From: Sinohyriopsis cumingii
Lineage: Eukaryota > Mollusca > Bivalvia > Unionida > Unionidae
Direction: 5' to 3'
Length of the DNA: 64,000 bases
Assembly (NCBI GenBank): GCA_028554795.2
Contig: CM068841.1
Span: forward strand, 27,087,721 to 27,151,720
Shown one piece after another: positions 26,586 to 38,149 of the stretch. The translations under genes were made by a program, and so were the position numbers. The notes beneath the pieces were generated by a model that saw nothing but the letters and a program-made list of their open reading frames with translations, made no database searches and was not told the origin of the DNA. The first letter of the stretch is position 1; each line of letters opens with the position of its first letter.

Positions 26586-26639
26586 TGGGAAAGTAAACAT
26601 TAATATGCCAACCATATCCGCTTAATGGGAACATCATGT

Positions 26640-28232
26640 TCAATAGTCATTTAATAAAAGTGAGTTGGTATGTGTTGTATTTCTCAGGTTCGTTAAGCTG
26701 TCAAAATCTGACAGAACTAATAATTATCTTGGGACAAATTAAGAATGGCTGATTATGATTGGTCAGTTTAACTTAAGGTGTACACTCTGGAAGAAATATT
26801 GAATTTAAAGTAACGACTTTGGGCAAATTTCCTCAGTCCAATATTTTCCTGCAAGAGAAGTGAGACTTGTTTAACTCCGGGGAAAACTAAAGAGTAGTTC
26901 TTTCTTGTTAAGACAAGTAACAGGACCAGGTGGCTGTCTTGTAGGCAAAGACAGGCCTTTAATGCTAGGATGCACATTTTCTTGGAAAGAACAGTATTAA
27001 CGTACGCAATTTTATTTTTTCATGCAATTTTCTATTTTGTTTGTTTTGTTTTATGCAAATGTGTTTGAAATGCCTAGGATCCATAATATGCATCATATAT
27101 TCGATTTCATGGAAATCTGTTGATATGCTAGAGTTGTTTATGCAAATTATTTCTTTAATTTTACAGTTACTAGTTCATTGATAGAACTGACTTACTGCAT
27201 GCGATCCAAATTCACAGATGTGTTGGATTTCATAGGGTCATATGAATTAATTTCATGTCTGTTAAGACGATACTGATTACTGTGAGTTAACGATAATTGC
27301 ATTTATATCTGATTTTTTAACGCTTAAAGAATCTTGTAGGTTAGGGATTGCCGTGAGCTAGAAGTTAGTGAGTCTTATGCAACAGTAACTGATAGCATGT
27401 ATCTTATAGAGTGGAACTGACTAGGTTGGATGCCTAAGGTGTCATGTGGTAGCATATGCAGAGAGATAGGGAATGTCTGTTTATAATGCACCGCTCACAT
27501 GTTAATTTATGGTCAGTTGCTGTGAAGCAAGGGTGATGATCTATCAAATTAAGTCAGTCTTAGATGTATATTACATGGGTCATTTGTAACTAGAGATAAT
27601 GATTGTACCTTACTCAAAATACAGTCTAAATTTGTAAGGTCCATTTACCGTTAAGGTCACCTCATGTCAGAATTTATGCAGCATTTAGATAGCTATTGTA
27701 TGCTTTCTGAGTAACGAAAGTGAGAGAATTTTATATACATATAGAAGGTTATACAAATAGAGACTGAGTGGTAATCTTGTCATTCAGGAAAAAAGTTCTC
27801 TGGAATAGTCTGAAAGACGGTAGTCTAGAAGGTTCAAGAAAGGTTAAGCATATACACGTGAAGGTAGGAAGATGTGGGACACACGGAGACGAAGATGGGA
27901 AGCAATGCTAGGTGATGCAAATCAGGCATGGACATTTCTGCTCATTTCACCACTCGTTCTCATGATGAAATGAATCAATAATATAAATTATGTAACGTAA
28001 ACTTGTCGGAACTGAATCTGACACTATTAGGTTATGTTATTGATTAAATTGTTATTCTCTTGTCTAAAGGAGGCTTGTATAGTCTTACCGGTATTTCTTC
28101 TCAATAGATACGATCAGTTCCAAACATCTGATGTTCTATCTATCCACTCACACTGGGCAATAAAGTCCTGGGAGGTCATCCTCTAGGCATTGATAGCCAA
28201 ATCTAATTATCCACCCCTCTTTACCAAGAGGG
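26640..28232 (+). repeat. Dispersed repeat family X, copy A
   Basis: Colinear along much of its length with the reverse complement of 38440-40700. Shared stretches include ctaggatgcaca, tacgcaatt, ttacagttactagttcattg (approximate), gatttcatag.gt.atatga and ggttag(g)gattgc.gtgagt. The two copies also share tcatcctcta then agccaaa.ctaatta and cctcttnn(n)aagaggg near 28.2 kb. No coding sense seen. The class is unknown; a large non-autonomous transposon is likely. Confidence 0.6.
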
Positions 28233-28235
28233 AAC

Positions 28236-28242
28236 ATCGTTA

Positions 28243-28279
<37 letters not shown>

Positions 28280-28545
28280 TTTTGGATTTTTAACATAGCT
28301 TACAATTTTTAGTCATATCGCTATGATGTCTGCAGTGTTGCAGTTTATAGTGACTGAGGCATCATTGCACAGGCATATAGCATGATGTCCCACCCAGTCA
28401 CATTATCCTGACACCAGATTGACCAGTCCTAACACTAACCTATTAACGCTGAGCACCTACCGAGGCAGCTGTTAGTAACATTTTTTTAATAAGTCTTTTG
28501 CATGACTCAACTGAGGTTCGAACCCACGATCTCCTGCATCCGTAG
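28236..28545 (-). mobile_element. SINE-B copy 4, head truncated
   Basis: Begins with (GT)n (28236-28275) and runs through the family body to the B-box complement gttcgaacccacga. The A-box end is missing. It sits exactly where homology of repeat X copy A breaks off, so it probably inserted into or beside it. Confidence 0.8.
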
Positions 28546-29017
28546 AGTGAACAGCAATCTGTTATTGAGTCATGAAAGACAATTAAAGTTTGAGACACTT
28601 GATTTTGTGATGGGATTTGCAGCATCAATATAAAACAGAGCTGCAAACTGCATTTAAGAACTTTTAACTAATTGATTGATTTATTTTCCTTTTCTTTCCT
28701 GGTAGAGGTCATCCTGCATTTGGTCCTTGATAAAAATTTTTTTTTACCTAATTCATTAAAGTGTTATATTCTGTATACAGGGCTTGTGTTGTTCTATTCA
28801 GTATCTCTGCTCAGATTTCCATTTATTCCATACTTAAATTTCATTTTAATATTTAGTTGTACCATCAAGATCAATCATACCCTAGGCATTGATGACCACA
28901 AAAAAAACACTGATATATATGTACAGATAAAATTGTAAAAGTCTTCATGAAAATTTAGTCAGTTGATCAAATGAGCTTCTTCTTTAAATAAAGTCATTAT
29001 TATTATTATTATCATTA

Positions 29018-29335
29018 TTGGACTGCTAAGGTGGCCTAATGGTTAGAATATCCGCCTCGGAAGCGGGAGGCAGTGGGTTTGAATCCTGGCCAAGTTATAC
29101 CAAAGACATATAAAATGGTATTAACAGCTGCCTCACTAGGCATTCAGCATTAAGAGGTTAATGTTAGGACTGGTTGGCCAGGAAAATGTGACTGGGTGGG
29201 ACATCATACTACATGTCTGCAGCATAATGCCCCAGTGCTAGACATCGCAATAAACTGCCACACTGTAGATATTGTAGCGATGGCTAATTTTTTTTTAAAG
29301 CTATGTTAAAAATTCTAATCACACCCACAAACACA
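29018..29335 (+). mobile_element. SINE-B copy 5
   Basis: Plus-oriented full copy: head gtggcctaatggttagaata, B-box gggtttgaatcc, body gcattaagaggttaatgtta, tail cacacccacaaacac. It is flanked by ATT-rich microsatellite on both sides (29001-29020 and 29336-29402). Confidence 0.85.
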
Positions 29336-29402
29336 TTATTATTATTATCATTTTTATTATTATTACTATTAATATTATTATTATTATTATTATTATTATT
29401 AT
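29336..29402. repeat. (ATT)n microsatellite
   Basis: Imperfect ATT repeat directly after the SINE-B tail. Confidence 0.9.
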
Positions 29403-30894
29403 CTCAGGGGAAATACAGAAGTTTGATGATCTCTCTATCTCACTCCTTCAGTTCAATTAAACTTATGGAGTAAATTCAACTGAACTTAAGGAGAGAAATT
29501 TCTCAGAGAACAACAAATTTATTATGCTAAGATGTTTTGTTCTGGTGACAGAACAAACCTTTTAATTTTTTTTTTGTGTTTTGTTTGTGTAAACATCTAC
29601 ATGGAAAGTAACAGTCTTTATGTTTACACATTCAACATATAGTAAAAGTAGACTATAAAGAAATTTCATTTTTGAATTTCAAATCAGTAAACATTGGTGA
29701 TCTTTAAAGAAAATAAACTTCATAGAATGTACTCAAATCTCATGAAGTTTCACAGGTATGTTTTCATCTCTATACAAATAAATCTTAAGGTAATTACCAA
29801 GTCAGTAAGAATGATAGCTATGTAGTGATTCTCTTGCAATCACTTATGAATAGCATCCCATTAGGTCAGATTTCTGAGTATTTTACATATGTATTCAATC
29901 AATGGCAATTTAGAATGTACTTGCTAAAAGACAGCAAATCACTGAATGAATGAAACAAGCAAATATTGTGCTATGAAAAAGAGAAATTTAGCAATTGCAA
30001 TACTATTACATTAGAGAAAAGTACTATGGTGGCAGGGGACAGTTCTGTATATTGGCCCCTGACAAATTTCTTAACTTAAGGCTATTATTGTGTAATAATT
30101 AAAGGTATGGACATATTTGTGAATTTAGTCATTCTGGCTTGTGTTGTTCTCGAAACTGATGTGAGGTATGTACACCTCATGTAGTCACTGCACAGTATGT
30201 AGCCAGTGAAATACCAATAGCTGGCTATGAAGCAGAACTAGCTATTTATAGCAGTAGACACATTGGTTCAAGGCAAGTAGAACATCTCAAAAACTGATTG
30301 GATTACAAATATTTTGAATGGAATCAAACTATTAAGTACATAATGTTTTCCAAAATTATCACCTAAGGAAATGGCTTGTGTTTGCACTGTGTTTCTCAAA
30401 AATAGCCTTTGGACATGGAAAAATGCATGCATAAATTTCAGGGCGGAATCCATCAACTTGTATTCTATGAATGTGTCAGTTCCAGTAAATGTTATTCTTA
30501 TGTGTTGCTTTATTATACCTACCCTAAAGTATAGACATTTTTGACCTCACTCATGTACTTTCTTTTTTAATGAATTTTTATATTAGGCAGGTGTATGTGA
30601 GTATCGTGGCATTACATTTCTGCATAAAACTGTCCCAAGCACCCTTAGTCCCACAAAAAGGGGGAGGGGATATGGGGAGATAATCAGCTGCTGGGTGACT
30701 CAGCATGTAATTCTGGTGGTGGTGGAAGTTTTAGTGATTAATGCTATTACCAAACTCTTGCTGTCCATCAATCAAACCTATGTATAATGGTCACCTACAG
30801 GACCAATCAAAAGTCATTGATTAAGATCAGTTAAGCATACATATGTAAGATTAATTGTGACTTCATTTACTTGACCTTTAAAGACATGTAGTCA

Positions 30895-30898
<4 letters not shown>

Positions 30899-30966
<68 letters not shown>
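30899..30966. repeat. (TA)n microsatellite
   Basis: Pure TA tract of about 67 bp followed by tacata variants. Confidence 0.95.
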
Positions 30967-30970
<4 letters not shown>

Positions 30971-32836
30971 CATATATACATACATACAAGTGTTGCAGGA
31001 GACATGTCTTTAGATCTGTACAGGGATAATCTGTATACTTAAAAAAGTATTTTATTCATATATTATTGCTGTAGCAATCACAACTATCCAAAACATTCCC
31101 TCTTGACCCACCCACCAGAATCTTCAAGACTTCATTCAGAAACTGAAACTTCTGTTACCCATGCATCTTACTGAAATATCATCACTGTCCTCCAATCAGA
31201 TTATATGGAGTTTAGGTTAAGGGAAGAGCCCTCGCCTAAAAAAATGTGAACACTGATCCTCAGCCCTCCTCACCCATTGTGGCTACATCCAGGATCTAAA
31301 TCTTTCATCTTGAAACATAAACCCAACATGAAAATATGATCACCTTTCCTCAATCATTGCAGACATAGATTATGTTTCAAGGAAGAGCCCACATTACCTA
31401 TGAAAATGTAAACTTTGACCCCATACCATGATCCCATAGAGGCAGCATCGTGGATCTGAAATTTTATTGTCATCCACTTGTCATTCTGAAAGATCATATA
31501 AAATCACCCATCCCAAGCAAAAGTATCCTTGTAGATGAGAAGATTATTATAAGTTTTTATCTTAATTATGATTTGACTAACAATCAGATTGATGAACTTA
31601 TGTGTGCTAGCTTTTATTTAACTCCTTATTCTCACTATTATTTCAATTATCCTACCTACATATACAGTTAAAGCTGTGTTATCCTTCTTCATCATTTTAT
31701 GACTTTAATGCTAGGGATATACAGTACTCACATTTGACTACCAGCCCTCATTCATTTTATGACTTAAGCTTACAGGGAAACTGACCAATGGGCAGATGAA
31801 TGGGCAGGCAAATGCACTTATACCAAGATGGATAGATAAGACTTACCACAAAATATCCATAACAGTGTGGACATAAAAAGAGATGCTTCATTTCATCAAT
31901 CCAACAATTTCACATTTTTTAAGTTATACATGTAATGGTAAAAGCTAACAAGAGTATTGTGATTGGTAGATTATGTACATTTTATAATAATGCCAAACTC
32001 CTTATACCATTGACTGATCAGACCCTGGCCTTGACCTTTAAATCCCTTAAGCAAGAGGTTCCTTCCTTGGTACATTTATGAAGCTGGTTTGAAAGCAGAT
32101 GGTAGGACACATGTTAAAATGAAGAAAATGCTTTCTTTTTTATTGATTTTTTTTTTACCTTGACCTTGGAACTGTTGATCCCCAATATACATACACAGAT
32201 TACTTCAATCTCCCAGTTTACAGCAACTTGTCCACATAGTTTAGTGGAATGGTTTGTAATTTAAGCTATTTACTAAATAATATTTGATGTTTTCAACCAA
32301 TTAATCAATAGGTTTCTTCCTTGCTCCAAAACATGAATAAAATTAGGTCAAGGTATGTATTCTATAATCAAAGTCATTCTCTAGAAACCATTTGTATGAC
32401 AAGTGTGGAATTCATTGTGACACTGACCTTTCACCATTTGACCCCCAAATCTATATATTCTTCCTCATCCCAAGTGCAAGCTACTGCATAGCTTGATCTT
32501 GGTACTTTTTTGAACAAACATGATCTTGCAGAAACAAAACTGGATGGATAATTACACACTGACTATATTATAATTACATTATCAGGTCTGTTTTATAAAG
32601 GTGTATAAAAAGTCCTCTTGGTGTGTAGAGCTGTAATGTCAAAGAAAGAATCCCCTACAGTTTAGAGGACATGGAAAGCACACATGCACAAACACACACA
32701 CACAGCGGGTTTTTAAGATCGACATATGCAATATTCCATTTCTACCTAGGTATGTAAAAATCTAATGAGGACACTGACATGCACATCTCAAAATTGAATC
32801 CACTAGATTACAGTTAGTGATTTTCCTGATGGACAA

Positions 32837-33130
32837 TTAAAATCCAGCGGTCAATAAACTGTTGAAGCAGTGAAAATTACTACCTGCTGCTAATGTACTG
32901 TTCAGAACATGAGTCAGCATTTCTTTTGGAGGATAAACTGATATGTTTATTGTGTCATTTAAATACATGTTCCCAGTAAAATCCTGCATTTGATGAGGTA
33001 CAAATAAATGCTCACTGCACAAACGGACTGGTGTTAAACCACTCATCCACTCCAAGTAAACTTTATATTGTATGATTTTTGTCAAAACAGTCACTGCCCA
33101 GATGGAACCTGATACCTGGTGTACTGACAT
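32837..33130 (-). other. 97-residue open frame of unknown nature
   Basis: An ATG-started frame with mixed, protein-like composition (for example LTPVRLCSEHLFVPHQ and ISVYPPKEMLTHVLN) in intron 1 of the nostrin-like gene. I do not recognise a domain. It lies on the same strand as the host gene but shows no obvious matching splice sites. It may be a retrocopy fragment, a piece of a transposon protein, or chance. Confidence 0.2.
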
Positions 33131-34659
33131 TGAGCAATAATTTCATTTCTGATGATAACAAAATGTATAGGGACTCAGGCTAGTATTCAGACCACTTGGC
33201 AAAAAGGCCATGTTCCCTGACAAAAAAAAAATAATCCAGAAATATTCCAAAGTGTGTTTTAAAATTTATATCATTAAAAAAAAAACACTCAAACATGGTG
33301 CTGTGACAGTTGTAAATTTGTTTAGATATTTTCAAGGTGAACAGCTGCCACAGAATCAGCAGAAATTACATGTAGATGATAAGAAAAAGCAGGCTCAAAA
33401 TTATAATCATTAGAAGACATTAGGTACCAATACCATAAATATTGGGATCATGAACATAAATAAATGGAGAGTCTCTAATGCTGTGCACTTTCCTCACTGA
33501 GTAAACATCAATGGGGTTGTTCATTCACATGTCCTGTTATTGTTTTGAGTTGATGCAAAGAATAATATTAATGAATGGAATTTGCTGAATTAGAAGCTAA
33601 CTGGTTTCTGCTTGACTTCAGCTGAAGCAGGAGCAGTTAAATGTAGGCATGATCAACAAAAGTTTTGTTTTCATGATCCTGTGGGTAAGTGGAAAAATTC
33701 CTAATTTTGGACTCTAATATGCCTAAAAAAATATAGACAAAACCCATGTCATATGTACCATATATACATATACATACAATTATACATAGACTTTTATAAA
33801 GAGTTTTAACAATTTATATCAAAGTTCATTACATGAGCTTGCTCAGATACAATAAGTTGGTCAAAGGAATGCATCAGTATTGCTTTGAAAGATATGAACA
33901 GGCTCTGGACAGCATTAAAATTATTGCATATACTCACCTATAAGTCAGGTACAACTGCGAACAACACAGACCCTGATCAGCCATCATAGTATGTGCTGTC
34001 AGATCAGGATCTATGCAGTTTTCAGATGAACCCAACTTATAAGCAAGTATATATGGTATTTTTAAAAATCCTACTCCACACATGGCATGTCAGCTTTTTT
34101 TATTATAAATACTTCACTGGTCGAATAAGTCTCAATCAAGGAAGTGACATGCTCATTTGATAAAAGGTAATAAAAGGTGTGCAATTCAAGTCCTTTGTGA
34201 AATGCATAGTAGTGTCATCTAAATAACAGGATTGATTTTCATCAGGCTGACAAACAAGACACAAAATCTTCAAATTATATTTGTAGTTAATAACCCTAAA
34301 CTAGAGATAAGAGCCATAATGTTTTTTTTAGCAATGTGGTATGCTATGCAAGCACTACATTAAAAATGATAGTGGCAGTACTACAAGCACAAAAAATACA
34401 CATGTAATTAATCTATCTGTATCAAAGATAACATAGAATAAAAAATGCTAGATAAAAAAATTCTCACTGAAGCCTGGGATTTTATCCCATTCTTAAAATG
34501 TGGCCCATGTCCCTCAATTTTGGGAAAATCAACGATACTTTGTTACATATATCGGATTTAATTCTTATTTATTTTAATTAATTGTTTGTCAGTTTTAAAT
34601 CTTTTATTCTAAAATATGCTATTATAATGTAAATTTATTCACTGGAGATGATATTTTTC

Positions 34660-35320
34660 CAGAAAATCAGTTGACCTGAATCATTCTTTCATAAACACCA
34701 GGTGCTGATCTAAATCTTGACATTGTTTCAGAATTTGTAGCAACCTTTGTAAACAAGTTCTATTTCATTTTAAAATGATTGGTTTTCATCAGGGTCATTT
34801 TTGGTGTATGTGAAATAAACACGATCATGTGACCCCCCTTTTTGATTTTGCAATTCCAGTTTTCTATTACTGCGCATTTGTTAGTTTTAACAGAGATGCA
34901 TAGAGAGAGATTTCTCAGTTCTGGGCTTTTTACACTGTCAAGTTATTATGTTGTAGCCAGATTTTGAGTTGTAATTTTCTTCAGAGTGCTTACACAGAAA
35001 TTTTGGAAAGACATTGCTTACAAATTTGGATTTCCAACACCGGAGTGACATTATTTGTATTCCTACAAGGAGCTGTAGATAAGCACAGTACTGACTACAG
35101 CATATGTCATCGTCAGCCATCTTGGATTTTCCATCAGGATTCGAAGTTGAAATTATTAGAACATTTAAAACTAGGACTTTTGCAATTTAATTCAGGGATT
35201 ATTCTTGGATTTGATTCTTGAAACTGCAAGTTTTTTTTTACCTTTTTTCATTTTTACAGAATTTTTCCAGGGAAATAAATTATTTTTTAAATTTTAAAAA
35301 CCTTGTTTTCACTCTTTCTG
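34660..35320 (+). repeat. Dispersed repeat family X, copy C1 (internally deleted relative to copy B)
   Basis: 34665-34810 matches the complement of about 41200-41410 (ataaacaccaggtg.tgatct and attttaaaatgattggtt). 35038-35320 matches the complement of 38155-38435 (ccggagtga, ctacaagga, gtcatcgtc, ccatcttggatt, aaataaattatt, cttgttttcactc). The 2.8 kb between these blocks in copy B is absent here. Confidence 0.65.
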
Positions 35321-35764
35321 TGTTATGTTCATTCGAGCCTAAACACATAATAAATTACACTTCCTGTTCAGGTTGGACACTTTCAAGAGCAACTTGTCAA
35401 AACTCAAAAGTCTGAACTATCTGAAAACAATTTGCTACTTCAAATAGTACAGTCTCATGCTAAGATCCTACAAAGACCAGAGAAACAGACCTGGCAGTGA
35501 CTAAAAGCATATACAGTACAGACTGGGTTTTTTTCTTAGGAGGTAGGGAATATATTTTGTTTAAAAATTCTTTCTGATTTGTAAAAAAATATATATCCAA
35601 AATATTTTAGATGGAAAATAAATTATAATGAGGTACAAAGTTTGAAAGAAATTCCCAACCCATACACCCAAGAAAATTATGTTTCAGATGTATATAGGAA
35701 CTACTAAAAAGATCATTTTTAATTTTTTAAAAAGCTGCTAGATCAGTGATTCATATATCTTGAT

Positions 35765-35890
35765 CGCCATTCAAAGTGGACACTAGTGTACAATGGTTCA
35801 AATGATGCCTACATCTTGAAAGTGAACACTGGTGTACACTTATCCATGTGAAACCTAGTGCCATTCAAAGTGAATACTTGTCTTACGACT
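35765..35890 (+). repeat. Diverged copies of the 56-bp minisatellite
   Basis: Two to three poor copies with attcaaagtggacactagtg and tacaatggttcaaatgat, related to the array at 37.1-37.5 kb. Confidence 0.6.
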
Positions 35891-35969
35891 ATTTCATCTG
35901 CATTGTTTGCTTGCTAGTTTTTCTTTAATTTCATTATATGCATTGGCTAATTGTATTTTGGACATGACC

Positions 35970-37090
35970 TTGTTCAAAATCAAGTTAATTGTCTACCCAA
36001 CCAGAATCCATGATTTTAAAAACAATTCTGTAAACAACTAATATATAGCTAATACTTTCTCTACGAGTATGGAGAACTAGTAGGATCATTATATTGGCAA
36101 AAGTCAAGAACACTGTGTTTACCATGTTCTTTATTATAATTTTAGTAACAGACTTTCTAATTATAACTAAGATTTTATCTTGTAAGCATTTGAAACCTTC
36201 CAGGATGAAATTTTTCATTAGATAATAGTGTTTATTAGAAAATTGCTTATTGTGTCCTGGGGTCAAGTGGAGGACATTATAATTTTGTTCACTGGAAAAT
36301 TATTTATTTCATGCTATAAGATGTTGGGGCATAATCAGCTGTACTACTGTTTTGTCCAGTATTTACTTTGGGCTGGAATTCATTAATTCAATCATTTATA
36401 CATTGGAAATACAAAGTGCTCAACAAAAAAAATATTCTTAAAAATAGAGAATTGGATTTAAAGTAAAATTTAAATAAGGATATATTCCTGGATTGTGTGT
36501 GTGTGATTTGGATTTTTAATGTAGCTTTAACAATTTTTCAGTCATATCGCTACGATGTCTGCAGTGTGACAATTTATAGTGATGTCTAGCACTGGAGACA
36601 TGTAGCATGATGTCCCACCCAGTCACATTATCCTGACACCAGGCCGACCAGTCCTAACATTAACCTCTTAAAGCTGAGCGCCAAGTGAGGCAGCTGTTAG
36701 TACCATTTTTTTCATGTTTTCGGTATGACTCAGCCAGGGTTCGAACACACAACCTCCTGTATTTGAGGCAGATGCTCTAACCACTAGGCCACTGGAGCAG
36801 TGTTCTTGGATTGTATTACTGTGATTAAAAAAACACTGTTGGCACATCACTACAACACAGGCACATCAACACTTCCAGCATTTAATTTCTTTCAGATAAC
36901 AACTAAAGTTTATTGAGAACTTTAATCCTTGGGACTATTTCTTAGAAATTCTAGAATTATTTGGGATTTAATTCACAATACTATATGTTCCTTTTGTTCA
37001 CATTTTCAATTGTATTTTAGGGAAACAAATTGCTTGTCGAATTTTGCCAAAGATTTTTGCTTCTCAATCTTTTGTATTACTTATTTTAGG
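35970..37090 (+). repeat. Dispersed repeat family X, copy C2 (with SINE-B inside)
   Basis: Matches 48590-49400 over its two ends: ttctgtaaacaactaatata with tagctaat and ttattataattttan(t)aacaga on the left, then gttggcacatca, ggcacatcaac, caactaaagtttatt, agaaattctagaattatttg and attttagggaaa on the right. A SINE-B (36490-36805) separates the halves. Confidence 0.6.
36490..36805 (-). mobile_element. SINE-B copy 6, inside repeat X copy C2
   Basis: Begins (GT)n gatttggatttttaatgtag and ends at the head complement accactaggccactggagca. It interrupts the C2 copy of repeat X. Confidence 0.85.
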
Positions 37091-37104
37091 ACCATATTTT
37101 TTAT

Positions 37105-37490
37105 AATATTAGTGTACAATGATCTAAGTGATGGCTATAGCTTGAGTGCCATTCAAAGTGGACACTGCTGTGTAATGATCCAAATGATAGCTATAGCCTA
37201 AATGACATTCAAAGTGGACAGTGGTGTGTAATGATCCAAGTGATAGCTATAGCCTGAGTGCCATTCAAAGTGGACACTGGTGTGTAATGATCCAAATGAT
37301 AGCTATAGCCTGAGTGCCATTCAGCGTGGACAGTGGTGTGTAATGATCCAAGTGATAGCTATAGCTTGAGTGTCATTCAAAGTGGACACTGGTGTGCAAT
37401 GATCCAAATGATAGGTATAGCCTGAGTGCCATTCAAAGTGGACACTGGTACAGAGTGGTCCAAGTGATACCTATATCTTAATGATATTCA
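37105..37490 (+). repeat. 56-bp minisatellite, about seven copies
   Basis: Unit: tgatccaaatgatagctata, then gcctgagtgccattcaaagt, then ggacactggtgtgtaa. Copies differ at several sites and alternate aagtgat/aaatgat, suggesting a 112-bp higher-order unit. It starts just after repeat X copy C2 ends. Confidence 0.85.
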
Positions 37491-37744
37491 AAGATGAGGC
37501 AACAGGTATGTGGAAACTTGTATAGAATGGTCCATATTTACCATAAATAGGTTAAATAAATCTACAAGGTCTGTTTTAGAACAGAACATTACAGGGAAGG
37601 AGGTGGGGGACTGGAAATTTACCTCTTCATCTATAGCAAGAACACCTTGAAGGGACTGATGCTCTCCTATCTAAATGGAATTTCCAGGAATTCTTCATAA
37701 CTAGCAAGTGTTGAAAACATCCGATATTATTCAGCTATAAAACT

Positions 37745-38130
37745 TTCAAATTAGCCACAGTAGCAGCTGATATTGGATGTAAGATTTGACGTCATTTTCA
37801 TTTAAGATAAACCTGGACACCATTTGCTGACAACCACATATTGACATCACCATCTATTTAGGAGAATTAGTGACAAGATTTTCAATATGTTCATTGTAGC
37901 AGCCATATTTGAGTTTTGGATTGCCACTGTTTTCATTCAGGCCAAACCAAATATTATAATTAATCTTCCTGTAAAAATCTATGACAATATGACCTTCCAT
38001 TTAGGAGATGTAGTGTTTAAAATAATTTCAAAATGGCTACCATGGTGTCCATACTGGATGTTAGATTGGCACCATTTTCATCTGGTACTAACTAGATACC
38101 ACAAGAACTCAATAGATGAAAAACCAATTC
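37745..38130 (+). repeat. Diverged dispersed repeat (family with 8.9 and 18.5 kb)
   Basis: Two internal phrases recur: gttttggattgccactgttt then tcattcaggccaaacc, and tggatgttagattggcacca then ttttcatctggtactaacta. A weak relation to 8885-9195 and 18535-18690. No coding. Confidence 0.4.
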
Positions 38131-38149
38131 TGATGTCACAGTATCACAA

